NCBI RefSeq assembly: GCF_015999335.1
Contig: NZ_JAEACP010000009.1
Span: 124,001-188,000 of the forward strand
Direction of reading: 5' to 3'
Length of the DNA stretch: 64,000 nucleotides
Origin: Tabrizicola soli
GTDB lineage: Bacteria; Pseudomonadota; Alphaproteobacteria; Rhodobacterales; Rhodobacteraceae
The notes beneath the pieces were generated by a model. The model worked only from the letters and a program-made list of their open reading frames with translations. It ran no database searches and was not told the DNA's origin. Shown here piece after piece: positions 1 to 8,270 of the stretch. Position 1 is the stretch's first letter; each line of letters opens with the position of its first letter. A program made the position numbers and the translations under genes.

Positions 1-492
1 GCCCGGCATGTTGTGCAGCGCAAAGGCCCAGTCCGGCCGGATCGCGGCAAAGCGAGGATCGACCAGCACCGCCGCCGCGCCGGAACCGTCCTCCTCCGCC
101 GGCTGGAACAACAGGATCACCCGTCCCCGCGCCGGCCCCTCGCGCGAAAGCAGTCGCGCAAGCCCCAGAAGGATCGTCGAATGGCCGTCATGTCCGCAGA
201 GATGCCCCTTGCCCGGAATGGCGGAGCGGTGGCTGACCTCCGACTGTTCCTCGATCGGCAGGGCATCCAGTTCCGACCGGAACATCACGGTCGGCCCCGG
301 CTCGGCAGCCTGCCAGACCGCCGCGACGCCATGGCCGCCAAGGCCCGTCAGGATCTGGTCAGGGGCAAGCGCCTGCAGCGCAGCCACGACCTCGGCCGCG
401 GTCCATTCTTCCTGCCCCGACACTTCCGGGTGGCGATGCAGGTGGTGGCGGAATTCGGTCAGCTCGGCGATGTCGCTGTTCGTCAGGCGCAT
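1..492 (-). CDS. M20 family metallopeptidase/amidohydrolase, N-terminal part, cut by window edge
   Basis: Reading leftward from an ATG at 492, 164 codons remain open to the window edge, so the C-terminal half is missing. The fragment matches the catalytic core of M20 aminoacylase/hippurate hydrolase-type enzymes, which remove acyl groups from amino-acid amides in the cytoplasm. The metal-binding motif CGHDGH lies near residues 99-104. The preceding FRSELDALPI segment near residues 71-80 matches the family's D-A-L-P region, and QPAEEDGSGA carries the glutamate pair usually acting as catalytic base and ligand. A GGAGG ribosome site sits just upstream of the ATG. Substrate cannot be told from sequence. 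The gene runs away from hemH with about 170 nt between them, and is likely a separate unit. Confidence 0.85.
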   Translation of the reverse strand, partial: MRLTNSDIAELTEFRHHLHRHPEVSGQEEWTAAEVVAALQALAPDQILTGLGGHGVAAVWQAAEPGPTVMFRSELDALPIEEQSEVSHRSAIPGKGHLCGHDGHSTILLGLARLLSREGPARGRVILLFQPAEEDGSGAAAVLVDPRFAAIRPDWAFALHNMPG

Positions 493-642
493 GGAATCCT
501 CCGTCGGATCAAAGCATCGCCCCTGCCGCACGGGGCGGCAAGCCGCAAAGCGCCCGGCCGGAGCCTGCTTTCCTTTGCGGAAGGAAGGTTAAGACTTCCC
601 TAACGCGCCTCCGCAACCCCTTGAAATCGTTTCGCCTGCCCC

Positions 643-662
643 GCTGTCCATGCGTGGACAGC
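643..662. terminator. Perfect hairpin directly after hemH stop
   Basis: GCTGTCCA and TGGACAGC form an 8-bp perfect stem with a TGCG tetraloop, starting at the base next to the hemH stop codon. There is no T-run on either strand, so it is not a classical intrinsic terminator. It may mark the 3' end of the hemH message or protect it from exonucleases. Confidence 0.4.
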
Positions 663-1751
663 TTAGACCTTCGGCAGCCAGCCGCCCAGGTTCTCCTCGA
701 TCACCGCGACGAGGGCCTCGATATGGGCGGGTTCGTCGTTCAGGCAGGGGATGTAGGTGAACTCCTCGCCCCCCGCATGCAGGAAGGCCTCCCGGATCTC
801 GCCGTTGATCTCTTCCAGCGTCTCGATGCAGTCGGCCGAGAAAGCCGGCGCCATCACCGCGATCCGCTTCTTCCCCGCCTTCGCCAGCTCGGCCACATGC
901 TCGACCGTATAGGGCCGCAGCCATTCCTCCGGGCCGAAGACCGACTGGAAGGTCGTGTCGATCGACCCCTTCTCCCACCCCAGCCTCTCGCGCAGCAGGC
1001 GCGAGGTCTTCTGGCACTGGCAGTGATAGGGGTCGCCCTCCATCAGGTAGCGTTTCGGCATGCCGTGGTAGCTGGCGACCAGCACGTCCGGCCGGGTTTC
1101 CAGCTTGCCATAGGCCGCCTCGACCGAGCGGGCGAGGGCCTCGATATACAGGGGATGCTCGAAATACTCCGCCACGGTCCGCACCGCCGGCTGCCGCTTC
1201 TCCTGCATCAGGGCGCGGAAGAACTGGTCGTTCGCCGTGGCCGAGGTCGCGCCGGCGTAATGGGGGTAGAGGGGGAAGAACAGGATCTTCTCGCAGCCTG
1301 CCTCGACCATGGCCCGGACCTTCGCCTCGGTCGAGGGATTGCCGTAGCGCATGCAGAAATCGACCATGACCTCGCCCCCGTGCCGGGCGGCAAGCGCCTC
1401 GGCCAGCGCGGCAGTCTGCGCCTTGGTGATCGTCAGCAGCGGGCTTTCGTTCAACTCGTGGTTCCAGATCAGCTTGTAGTTCGCGCCCGAGGAAAACGGC
1501 CGCTTCGACAGGATGATCAGCTGGAGAAGCGGCTGCCACTTCCAGCTGGCGTAATCGACCACCCTTTTGTCAGAAAGGAACTCGCTCAGATAGCGGCGCA
1601 TCGACCAGTAGTCGTAGTTGTCCGGCGTCCCGAGATTCGCGACCAGCACGCCGATCCTAGCCTTGCGGACGGGCGGGTGGTCGGCGGGGGCATGGGCCAG
1701 CCGGCCCTCGCCGGGGCGCAGGGGAGAAGTGTCGGATTTGGCGTCACGCAT
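663..1751 (-). CDS. hemH: Ferrochelatase
   Basis: A 362-residue protein that inserts Fe2+ into protoporphyrin IX, the last step of protoheme synthesis; it acts in the cytoplasm at the inner membrane face. The start GVLVANLGTPD (residues about 34-44) is the family's N-terminal signature. VASYHGMPKRY (about 225-235) carries the conserved histidine of the metal site. CIETLEEI near residue 310 matches the conserved C-terminal glutamate region. Length is close to typical bacterial HemH with a ~30-residue polar N-terminal extension before the conserved core. It follows the methyltransferase gene on the same strand with about 50 nt between. A hairpin abuts its stop codon. Confident identification. 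Confidence 0.96.
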   Translation of the reverse strand: MRDAKSDTSPLRPGEGRLAHAPADHPPVRKARIGVLVANLGTPDNYDYWSMRRYLSEFLSDKRVVDYASWKWQPLLQLIILSKRPFSSGANYKLIWNHELNESPLLTITKAQTAALAEALAARHGGEVMVDFCMRYGNPSTEAKVRAMVEAGCEKILFFPLYPHYAGATSATANDQFFRALMQEKRQPAVRTVAEYFEHPLYIEALARSVEAAYGKLETRPDVLVASYHGMPKRYLMEGDPYHCQCQKTSRLLRERLGWEKGSIDTTFQSVFGPEEWLRPYTVEHVAELAKAGKKRIAVMAPAFSADCIETLEEINGEIREAFLHAGGEEFTYIPCLNDEPAHIEALVAVIEENLGGWLPKV

Positions 1752-1802
1752 CGCGAGGATCCTGCTTGTTCCCTGCGGGAGATAAAGGCTTCCCGCGCGG
1801 GG

Positions 1803-2624
1803 TCAACCGTCCAGCGGCTTCTCGGGCACCCCCAGCGCATCCGCCAGCCTTGCCTTGGCCGAACCGGGGCGGAGCGGTTTCTGCTGGCTCTCGTGCGGGG
1901 CCCAGCCGGTGAGGAACACCAGCTCGAAGGTGGCGGGCAGGTGGCCCTCTGGCGTCGCGAGGCCCTGGTAGACCGCCGCCGCCGCGCCGATGACCGAACG
2001 GCGGGTGAAGTGGCGCGGCCGCGTGGCCAGCGCGCTCGTCTCGCCCATCGCGCGCAGGTCGCCCACCAGGCGGCCGAAGTCGCGGTAGTGGACCACCTGG
2101 GTCACGCTGTCCGCCACCGGCAGCGCGAATCCGGCCCGCTGCATCAGCGCGCCAAGGTCCCGGATCTCGCCCATCGGCAGGACGCGCGGGGAAAGGCCGC
2201 CGGTGACCTGCGATTCGGCCTCGGCCAGGCTGGCGCGCAGTTCGTGCAGCGTCCGTCCGCCGGGGAAAACCGCAAGGAACAGCCCGTCCGGCCGCAGGGC
2301 GCGCAAGCCCTGCACCAACTGGCCCAGCGGATCGTTCGCCCAGTGCAGCGCCATGGCGTGAATCACCAGGTCATGCGCGCCGGGAGTGAGCGCCAGGACC
2401 TCGTCATCCGGCACGACCGGGGCGAAACCGGACCAGATTTCGGGGTGGCCGCTGATCACCACGGGCGACGTAAACGTCCTGTTAACCTCGGCGAGTCTTT
2501 CCTGGACATCGGCAAGCGCCAGCCGGTGCAGGAACAGCGAATCGGCATGGCCGGGCAGGCGCAGGGCGCGCTGGCGCTGGCGGAGAAGGGCGGGGCGGTC
2601 GGTCAGGATGGGCGGCTGTGTCAT
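1803..2624 (-). CDS. BioC/NDUFAF5-like SAM-dependent methyltransferase-fold protein
   Basis: A 273-residue cytoplasmic protein of the class I methyltransferase superfamily, closest in layout to the alphaproteobacterial relatives of mitochondrial NDUFAF5 and BioC. LPGHADSLFLHRLALADVQE near residues 23-42 and the EVNR segment after it fit the family N-terminus. HDLVIHAMALHWANDP followed by LRPDGLFLAVFPGG matches the motif-II/III region of the fold. The usual GxGxG SAM motif is not visible where expected, around VVISGHPEIW, so SAM binding may be altered. Some NDUFAF5 relatives act as hydroxylases, which would fit; function here is unproven. It is divergent from comF, whose start lies 26 nt away. 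Confidence 0.7.
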   Translation of the reverse strand: MTQPPILTDRPALLRQRQRALRLPGHADSLFLHRLALADVQERLAEVNRTFTSPVVISGHPEIWSGFAPVVPDDEVLALTPGAHDLVIHAMALHWANDPLGQLVQGLRALRPDGLFLAVFPGGRTLHELRASLAEAESQVTGGLSPRVLPMGEIRDLGALMQRAGFALPVADSVTQVVHYRDFGRLVGDLRAMGETSALATRPRHFTRRSVIGAAAAVYQGLATPEGHLPATFELVFLTGWAPHESQQKPLRPGSAKARLADALGVPEKPLDG

Positions 2625-2649
2625 CGCGCGCGAAGATGCGGAGGACCGG

Positions 2650-3372
2650 ATGGGATTGCAAGCCGCGCTGCAGGTGATCTACCCGCCGCAATGCCTCAGC
2701 TGCGCGGCCCCGGTCGCCAGTGACTTTGGCCTTTGCGCCGATTGCTGGCGTGAGACGCCGTTCGTCGCGGGCCTGGCCTGCGACCAGTGCGGCATCCCCC
2801 TGCCGGGCGGCGAGGCGGGGGAGGTCGCGCAATGCGACGACTGCATCGCCATCGCAAGGCCCTGGGACCGGGGCCGCGCGGCGCTGGTCTATCGCGACAA
2901 CGGGCGGCGGCTGGTGCTGGCGCTGAAGCATGGCGACCGGATGGACCTGGCACGACCGGCGGGCGGCTGGATGCTGAAGGCGGCGCGGCCCATCCTGCAA
3001 CCTGGGATGCTGGTGGTGCCGGTGCCGCTGCACTGGCTGCGGCTGTTCCGGCGCAGGTTCAACCAGGCCGCGCTCTTGTCCGGCGCGGTGGCGCGGGGGG
3101 CGGGGCTGGACCATTGCCCGGATGCGCTGGTCCGCCAGCGCAACACCGGCAGCCAGGACGGCAAGACCCGCGACTCCCGCTTTGCCAATCTGGTGGATGC
3201 TTTCGCTGTCCCCCGCCGCCGCATGGCAAGGGTCGAGGGGCGCGACATCCTGCTGGTGGACGATGTGATGACCTCGGGCGCGACCTTCGCGGCGGCGACC
3301 GGGGCGCTGGTCTCGGCCGGTGCCCGCTCGGTCAACGTCTTGTGTCTGGCGCGCGTTGCGAAAGACGGGTGA
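2650..3372 (+). CDS. ComF family phosphoribosyltransferase-like protein
   Basis: A 240-residue protein with the two ComF hallmarks. The N-terminal part holds a cysteine array (CLSC, CADC, CDQC, CDDC within residues about 15-70) expected to bind zinc. The C-terminal part has a type I phosphoribosyltransferase fold with the PRPP loop ILLVDDVMTSGAT near residues 200-212. In naturally competent bacteria ComF helps internalise DNA, but in Rhodobacterales the family is widespread without known competence, so its role is open. I chose the ATG at 2650 because MGLQAALQVIYPPQC matches the family's N-terminus. An in-frame ATG at 2608 would overlap the divergent methyltransferase start. First gene of a forward run through the MarR gene. 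Confidence 0.85.
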   Translation: MGLQAALQVIYPPQCLSCAAPVASDFGLCADCWRETPFVAGLACDQCGIPLPGGEAGEVAQCDDCIAIARPWDRGRAALVYRDNGRRLVLALKHGDRMDLARPAGGWMLKAARPILQPGMLVVPVPLHWLRLFRRRFNQAALLSGAVARGAGLDHCPDALVRQRNTGSQDGKTRDSRFANLVDAFAVPRRRMARVEGRDILLVDDVMTSGATFAAATGALVSAGARSVNVLCLARVAKDG

Positions 3373-3404
3373 TTGCCTATAGTCGGGCGCAAATGAGGTT
3401 TTCC

Positions 3405-3662
3405 ATGCGTCCCGTCGAAATCTACACCACCCCGACCTGCGGCTATTGCGCCATGGCCAAGCGGCTGTTGCAGCGCAAGGGCGTGACCTATCGCGAGATC
3501 GACGTCAGCGCCGATCCCAGCTTGCGCGCGGCCATGGTGCAGCGCGCCGACGGGCGGCGGACGGTGCCGCAGATCTTCATCGGGCCGGTGCATGTCGGCG
3601 GCTCGGACGACCTGCATGCGCTGGAGCATGCGGGCAAGCTTGACGCGTTGCTGGCCGACTGA
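3405..3662 (+). CDS. grxC: Glutaredoxin 3 (GrxC type)
   Basis: An 85-residue dithiol glutaredoxin that reduces protein disulfides and glutathione mixed disulfides in the cytoplasm using GSH. The active site is CGYC at residues about 11-14, preceded by YTTPT. The cis-proline motif TVPQIFI and the glutathione-binding GGSDDL complete the fold. The length matches E. coli GrxC. An ATG at 3393 is in frame, but a GAGG ribosome site lies six bases before the ATG at 3405, which gives the standard N-terminus. Its TGA overlaps the ATG of the next gene, so the two are translationally coupled; this grxC-nitrilase pairing is common in alphaproteobacteria. Confidence 0.95.
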   Translation: MRPVEIYTTPTCGYCAMAKRLLQRKGVTYREIDVSADPSLRAAMVQRADGRRTVPQIFIGPVHVGGSDDLHALEHAGKLDALLAD

Positions 3663-4492
3663 TGCGCAGCGCCCTGATCCAGTTGAACGTGTCCGACGAT
3701 CCGGCGGCGAACCTGCCGGTGACGCTGGACCTTGTGCGGCAGGCCGTGGCCGGGGGCGCGGGCTTCGTCCTGACGCCGGAACTGACGAACGGTCTCTCCT
3801 CCAGCCGCGCCTGGCAGCGCAGCGTCTTCCGGCACGAGGAGGAGGACGCGACCCTTGCCGCCCTGCGCGCCGAGGCGAAGGCGGCGGGGATCTGGCTGCT
3901 GATCGGCTCCCTGGGCCTGCTGACCCATGACGCGGACGGCCGCTTTGCCAACCGCAGCCTGCTGGTCGGCCCGGATGGCGGGATCGCGGCCCGCTATGAC
4001 AAGATCCACATGTTCGACGTCAATGTCTCGGCAACCGAGGTCTATCGCGAGAGCGAGGGATATCGGCCGGGCACCCGCGCGGTGGTGGCCGAGACGCCCT
4101 TTGCCCGGCTGGGGATGAGCGTCTGCTACGACATCCGCTTCCCGGCGCTGTACCGGCGGCTGGCGCAGGGCGGGGCGCAGGTGATCACGGTTCCGGCGGC
4201 CTTCAACCACATCACCGGCGCGGCGCATTGGGAAACCCTGCTGCGCGCAAGGGCGATCGAGACCGGCTGTTTCGTCCTGGCTCCGGCGCAGACCGGCTTT
4301 CACCCCGAGACGGGTGGCAAGGGCCGCCGCACGCATGGCCACTCGCTGGCCATCGCGCCCTGGGGCGAGGTGCTGGCCGATGCGGGAACCGCACCGGGGG
4401 TGACCTTCGTCGACCTCGACCTGGCGCGGGTCGAGGAGGCGCGTCACCGCGTGCCCTCGCTCTCGCATGACCGGGACTTCGACGGGCCATGA
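3662..4492 (+). CDS. Carbon-nitrogen hydrolase, Nit-type omega-amidase/deaminated glutathione amidase
   Basis: A 276-residue nitrilase-superfamily enzyme. The catalytic triad is visible: Glu in LTPELTN (about residue 41), Lys in YDKIHMFDV (about 114), and Cys in MSVCYDIRFP (about 155). The family hydrolyses C-N bonds of small amides; Nit1-type members repair deaminated glutathione. The tight coupling to glutaredoxin (start and stop overlap at 3660-3664) fits that repair role, but this is inference. It overlaps the following MarR gene by 4 nt, continuing the operon. The length is typical for the family. Confidence 0.88.
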   Translation: MRSALIQLNVSDDPAANLPVTLDLVRQAVAGGAGFVLTPELTNGLSSSRAWQRSVFRHEEEDATLAALRAEAKAAGIWLLIGSLGLLTHDADGRFANRSLLVGPDGGIAARYDKIHMFDVNVSATEVYRESEGYRPGTRAVVAETPFARLGMSVCYDIRFPALYRRLAQGGAQVITVPAAFNHITGAAHWETLLRARAIETGCFVLAPAQTGFHPETGGKGRRTHGHSLAIAPWGEVLADAGTAPGVTFVDLDLARVEEARHRVPSLSHDRDFDGP

Positions 4493-4932
4493 GCGCCGAG
4501 AAGTCGGAGGACATCGCCGTCGCCCTGTTCGGCGAGCTGTTCATGGCCGACCAGCTGGCGCGGAACCGGATTTCGAAGGTTCTTCCCAAGGGGATGGAGC
4601 TGTCGCATTTCTCGGTCCTGAACCATCTGGCGCGGATCAATGACGAGCGTACTCCGGCGCAGCTGGCGCGGGCCTTCCATGTCACGCGGGGGGCGATGAC
4701 CAACACGCTCTCGCGGCTGGAATGGGCCGGCCATGTCCACATCCGCCCCGATTGGGAGGACGCGCGGCAGAAGTTCGTCGCCATCAGCCCCTCGGGCCGG
4801 GCGGCGCGGGATTCCGCCGTGGCGGCCGTGGTGCCCCTGATCGCCGATGTGGTGCAGTCGATCGGCGCCGACCGGGTGCGGGCGCTGGTAACGGTCCTGC
4901 GCGAACTGCGGGTGCGGCTGGAAGAGGACTAG
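4489..4932 (+). CDS. MarR family transcriptional regulator
   Basis: A 147-residue winged-helix regulator. HFSVLNHLARINDERTPAQL (residues about 41-60) begins the winged-helix domain, and the recognition helix is around AFHVTRGAMTNTLSRLEWAG. The wing follows as HVHIRPDWEDARQKFVAISP. MarR proteins bind DNA as dimers and usually respond to phenolic or oxidative ligands; no cysteine-based sensor is evident here. It is the last gene of the comF-grxC-nit run, overlapping the amidase gene by 4 nt in an ATGA arrangement. Its targets are unknown; it may regulate its own operon. Confidence 0.88.
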   Translation: MSAEKSEDIAVALFGELFMADQLARNRISKVLPKGMELSHFSVLNHLARINDERTPAQLARAFHVTRGAMTNTLSRLEWAGHVHIRPDWEDARQKFVAISPSGRAARDSAVAAVVPLIADVVQSIGADRVRALVTVLRELRVRLEED

Positions 4933-4933
4933 C

Positions 4934-4951
4934 CATGGCATCCATGCCATG
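4934..4951. terminator. Small inverted repeat after the MarR gene
   Basis: CATGGCA and TGCCATG flank a short TCCA loop two bases after the MarR stop codon. No T-run follows, so it is at best a weak 3'-end signal. It lies between the MarR gene and yjbH. Confidence 0.3.
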
Positions 4952-5047
4952 CGCCGGGCCTTTGATTCGGGGGGCGGCGGTTAGGTCTTGCCCTGCCCTG
5001 CCGAACTTCGCATAGACTGGCGCGGTATTCCGGGAAACGTGGAAACC

Positions 5048-7150
5048 ATGCCGCAGACGCGCCTTCTTGCCCTTCTCGCCCTTGGCACCGCCCTTTCCGG
5101 CCTGCCCGCCGCAGCGGAAATGCCGAAATCGCTGAATCTGAACGGGGCGACGGGCCTGATCGACATGCCTTCGGGCGAGGCGCAGGAAGACGCGCGCTTC
5201 ACCTTCTCGACCGCGCTGATCGGGCCGGTCACCCGCTCCTCCATCAGCTTCCAGATCACGGAGCGGCTCTCCGGCACGTTCCGGTTCCAGGTCTGGCGCG
5301 ACTGGGACACGATCATCCCCGGCGATGACAAGTTCGAGGATCGCAGCTTCGACCTGCGCTACCAGATTTTGAAGGAAGGGACCTATGTCCCGGCGCTGAC
5401 CATCGGCCTGCAGGATTTCACCAGCGAGGGGAAATTCTCGTCGGAATACCTGGCCGCGACCAAGAATTTCGGCGAGCGGCTGAAGCTGACGGCGGGCCTC
5501 GGCTGGGGCCGGATGGGCAGCTACGGCGGGATCGGCGCGCCCTTCGGCGATCGTCCCGCGCTGCCGGAAAGCGACTGGGGTACCCCGAACGTGGACCAGT
5601 GGTTCCGGGGCGAGGCCGCGCCCTTCGCGGGCGTGGAATACAAGATCAGCGACCAGTGGACCTTCAAGGCGGAATATTCCTCGGATGATTATGTGCTGGA
5701 GGAGGAGCGGGGCCTGATCGAGCGCGACAGCCCGTTCAACTTCGGCTTCGAATACCAGCGCGGCCCGAACATGCGCTATGGCCTCTACTCGCTTTACGGC
5801 ACCGAGGTCGCCTTCGCCTTCCACCTGATCCTTGATCCCAAGACCCGCGCCACCGGCGGGGTGATGGGAGCCGCGCCGGTTCCGGTGAAGGCCCGCCCCG
5901 CGCGCACCGCCGACCCCGAGGCCTATGACGGCGGCTGGGTCACGCAGGCCGATGCCGGGCCGCTTCTGCGCAAGAACCTGGCCAAGCGGCTGGCAAGCGA
6001 CGGGATCGCGATCGAGAACCTGTCCTATACCGCGACCACGGCGCAGATCCGCATCCGCTCGAACCGGATCGACGCCGGGGCGCAGGCCATCGGCCGCACC
6101 GCCCGCGCCCTCAGCCATGTCATGCCCGCTTCGGTCGAGACCTTCGAGATCGTGCCGGTGGTCAACGGCATGGGGGCGTCCAAGGTCACCATCCGCCGCT
6201 CCGACCTCGAGCAGCTGGAATATGCCGCCGACAACGGCTCGCTCCTGCGGCAGCGGGTGACGATCACCGATGCCGGGCCGCTTCCGGCCAATGCGGTGGG
6301 CGACGACGGCCTTTACCCGAAATTCCGCTGGAGCCTGAAGCCCGCGCTGAAGCTGAGCGAGCCCCTGAAGGGCGACGTCGGCCTGCGGCTGGCGGCCAGC
6401 TATGACATCCGCCCCGGACTGGTGCTGAGCGGGGCGGTCTACAAGCGCGTGCTCGGCAATGTGGATCGTGACGGCGCATATTCCGATTCGACCCTGCCGC
6501 ATGTCCGCACCGACAATTCGCGCTACAGCAAATATGCCGATCCGGGGCTCGAGCAGTTGACGCTGGCCTGGTATTCCCGCCCGGCGACCGACATCTATTC
6601 GCGCGTGACGCTGGGCTACCTTGAGCGGATGCACGCGGGCATCTCGGGCGAGGTGCTGTGGAAGCCGGTGGACAGCCGTTTCGCGCTGGGCGCCGAGGTC
6701 AACTATACCAGGCAGCGCGATACCGATGGCGGGTTCGGCTTCGACGAATACGACTATGACGTGGTGACCGGCCATGTCTCGGCCTATTACGACTTCGGCA
6801 ACGGCTATCTGGGCCAGCTGGACGTGGGCAAGTACCTGGCCGGCGACCTGGGCGCCACGGTTTCGCTGGACCGCGTCTTTGCCAACGGCTGGCGCGTCGG
6901 CGCCTTCGCCACCGTGACCGACGTCAGCACCGAGGAATTCGGCGACGGCGGCTTTGACAAGGGCATCCGCTTCACCATCCCGCTGACCTGGGCGATGGGC
7001 ACCGAGACCCGGCAGACCTTCGCCGCCACCCTGCGGACCGATACCGGCGACGGCGGCGCGAGGGTGGATGTGGACGGGCGGCTTTACGAGTCGATCCGCG
7101 AATACCACACCCAGTCGCTCGACCCCGACTGGGGGAGGGTCTGGCGGTGA
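5048..7150 (+). CDS. yjbH: YjbH domain exopolysaccharide-associated outer-envelope protein
   Basis: A 700-residue exported protein of the YjbH family, predicted outer-membrane beta-barrel proteins linked to exopolysaccharide production or secretion in E. coli (yjbEFGH). A signal peptide, LLALLALGTALSGLPAAAE, ends near residue 23. The mature start, SLNLNGATGLIDMPSGEA, is the family's N-terminal pattern. Long stretches with alternating aromatic strands (for example RYGLYSLYG, DYDVVTGHVSAYYDFG) suggest barrel strands. I chose ATG 5048 because it immediately precedes the signal peptide; the upstream open frame to 4988 codes for no plausible leader. It overlaps yjbF by 4 nt, so the pair is coupled. 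Confidence 0.88.
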   Translation: MPQTRLLALLALGTALSGLPAAAEMPKSLNLNGATGLIDMPSGEAQEDARFTFSTALIGPVTRSSISFQITERLSGTFRFQVWRDWDTIIPGDDKFEDRSFDLRYQILKEGTYVPALTIGLQDFTSEGKFSSEYLAATKNFGERLKLTAGLGWGRMGSYGGIGAPFGDRPALPESDWGTPNVDQWFRGEAAPFAGVEYKISDQWTFKAEYSSDDYVLEEERGLIERDSPFNFGFEYQRGPNMRYGLYSLYGTEVAFAFHLILDPKTRATGGVMGAAPVPVKARPARTADPEAYDGGWVTQADAGPLLRKNLAKRLASDGIAIENLSYTATTAQIRIRSNRIDAGAQAIGRTARALSHVMPASVETFEIVPVVNGMGASKVTIRRSDLEQLEYAADNGSLLRQRVTITDAGPLPANAVGDDGLYPKFRWSLKPALKLSEPLKGDVGLRLAASYDIRPGLVLSGAVYKRVLGNVDRDGAYSDSTLPHVRTDNSRYSKYADPGLEQLTLAWYSRPATDIYSRVTLGYLERMHAGISGEVLWKPVDSRFALGAEVNYTRQRDTDGGFGFDEYDYDVVTGHVSAYYDFGNGYLGQLDVGKYLAGDLGATVSLDRVFANGWRVGAFATVTDVSTEEFGDGGFDKGIRFTIPLTWAMGTETRQTFAATLRTDTGDGGARVDVDGRLYESIREYHTQSLDPDWGRVWR

Positions 7151-7827
7151 GCGCGGTGTCCCGGCTGACCGCCGCCCTTGCCGTCCTGGCCCTGCTGGCC
7201 GCCTGCGGCAGCGAGAAATCCGAACCCTCGCCCATGGGCGCGGCAGTCGGCACGCTGGCCAAGGCGACCCTCTCGCGCATGAGCGCCCGCCGCGCGGGAG
7301 GCGAGGCCAAGACCCCCGCTGCGCCCAGCCGGGCCGAGATCGAGAAATACGGCATGCCGATCCTGCGCGCGGTGATCCCGTCGCGCGGGGCGGATGCGCT
7401 GGTCACGATCAGCGACAGGAAAGGTCCGGTCGTGACCTGGAGCACCACCGACGGCACCACCTTCAGCCTGCGCGACGGCGTGCTGATCCAGACGCGCGGC
7501 CTTGGTCCCGACCTGATGTCCGCCCGCGCCCCCAGCCTCGGGCAGTTGCGCCAGAACGGCGGGACGCACCAGCGGGTCTATTACTTCCTCGGGGCAGATG
7601 ACCGGACCACGACGCGGACCTATGACTGCACGGTCCAGGTCAGGGGCGGCGAAAGCGTCACGATCTTCGGCCGCGCCCATGCCACCACCCGCGTGACCGA
7701 GGAATGCGTCCGTCCGCAAGGCAGGATCACCAACGAGTTCTGGCTGGAAGGCGCGACCGTCCGCAAGTCGCGGCAATGGGTCAGCGGACTGACCGGCTAC
7801 ATCGACCTCGAGCGCGTGGTGGACTGA
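7147..7827 (+). CDS. yjbF: YjbF family lipoprotein
   Basis: A 226-residue lipoprotein of the YjbF/GfcB family. The signal sequence ends with lipobox LLAACGS, placing the lipidated cysteine at about residue 20. After it comes a long conserved periplasmic domain with GMPILRAVIPSRGADAL and the C-terminal VRKSRQWVSGLTGYIDLERV. In E. coli, YjbF works with YjbH in an exopolysaccharide locus. No yjbG/GfcC partner is seen next to it. Here the order is yjbH-yjbF, with a 4-nt overlap. The length is typical. Confidence 0.87.
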   Translation: MSAVSRLTAALAVLALLAACGSEKSEPSPMGAAVGTLAKATLSRMSARRAGGEAKTPAAPSRAEIEKYGMPILRAVIPSRGADALVTISDRKGPVVTWSTTDGTTFSLRDGVLIQTRGLGPDLMSARAPSLGQLRQNGGTHQRVYYFLGADDRTTTRTYDCTVQVRGGESVTIFGRAHATTRVTEECVRPQGRITNEFWLEGATVRKSRQWVSGLTGYIDLERVVD

Positions 7828-8003
7828 TTCGGACCCGTCGGATGCCGGGGCTGTATCCTTGATGCAACGGAATCGGGTCTCATGCCGAATTTCTTAACCT
7901 TCATTGGGCCTTGCACCTGCAAATGATGTCGTTCCGGTTGCCGGAACACGGGTTGGTGATAGGCTGATCCGGTGCAAGTCCAAGTCCAACCCTGGAGGTT
8001 CGA

Positions 8004-8210
8004 ATGAAGAAACTTGTAACTGGTGTTCTCGCGTCTTCTCTTCTGGCGTCGGCAGCTTTTGCCGGCGGCCCCGTCGTCGTGGTCGAGGAAGAGGTTCCGG
8101 TGGTCGAGGAACGGCCCGGCTCTTCGGCCGGCATCCTGCCGCTGCTGCTGATCCCGATCATCCTCTGCGTCGCGCTGTGCGGCAATGACGATGACGAGGA
8201 GGCAGGTTGA
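8004..8210 (+). CDS. Small exported/membrane protein with acidic C-terminal tail, unknown function
   Basis: A 68-residue protein not matched to a named family. It has a clear signal-like N-terminus (MKKLVTGVLASSLLASAAFA) ending near residue 20. A Val/Glu-rich stretch follows, then one hydrophobic segment GILPLLLIPIILCVALCG (about 44-61), then an acidic tail NDDDEEAG. A good ribosome site (GGAGG) lies 7 nt before the ATG. It sits 176 nt after yjbF and just before a strong terminator, so it may be co-transcribed with yjbHF or have its own promoter. E. coli yjb operons also begin with a small exported protein (YjbE), but I see no sequence similarity. Coding status is well supported by signal, ribosome site and terminator. 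Confidence 0.7.
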   Translation: MKKLVTGVLASSLLASAAFAGGPVVVVEEEVPVVEERPGSSAGILPLLLIPIILCVALCGNDDDEEAG

Positions 8211-8238
8211 TCCATCGCCTCTAGATCACCTCGAAGGA

Positions 8239-8268
8239 ACAGCCCGCCGCACCGGCGGGCTGTTTTCG
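8239..8268 (+). terminator. Intrinsic terminator after the small yjb-linked gene
   Basis: An 11-bp perfect stem, ACAGCCCGCCG pairing with CGGCGGGCTGT across a CAC loop, is followed by TTTT. It ends the forward yjbH-yjbF-small gene unit and lies just 3' of the convergent tamB stop codon. Confidence 0.9.
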
Positions 8269-8270
8269 TT

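Noticed and set aside
621-2723. A 700-codon open frame on the strand opposite hemH and the methyltransferase gene
   Set aside because: It is the antisense shadow of two clearly recognised reverse-strand genes; high GC keeps opposite frames open, and the translation has no recognisable domain.
4784-7108. A 774-codon reverse frame opposite yjbH
   Set aside because: yjbH on the forward strand has a signal peptide and family motifs; the reverse frame is His/Arg/Gly-rich low-complexity shadow.
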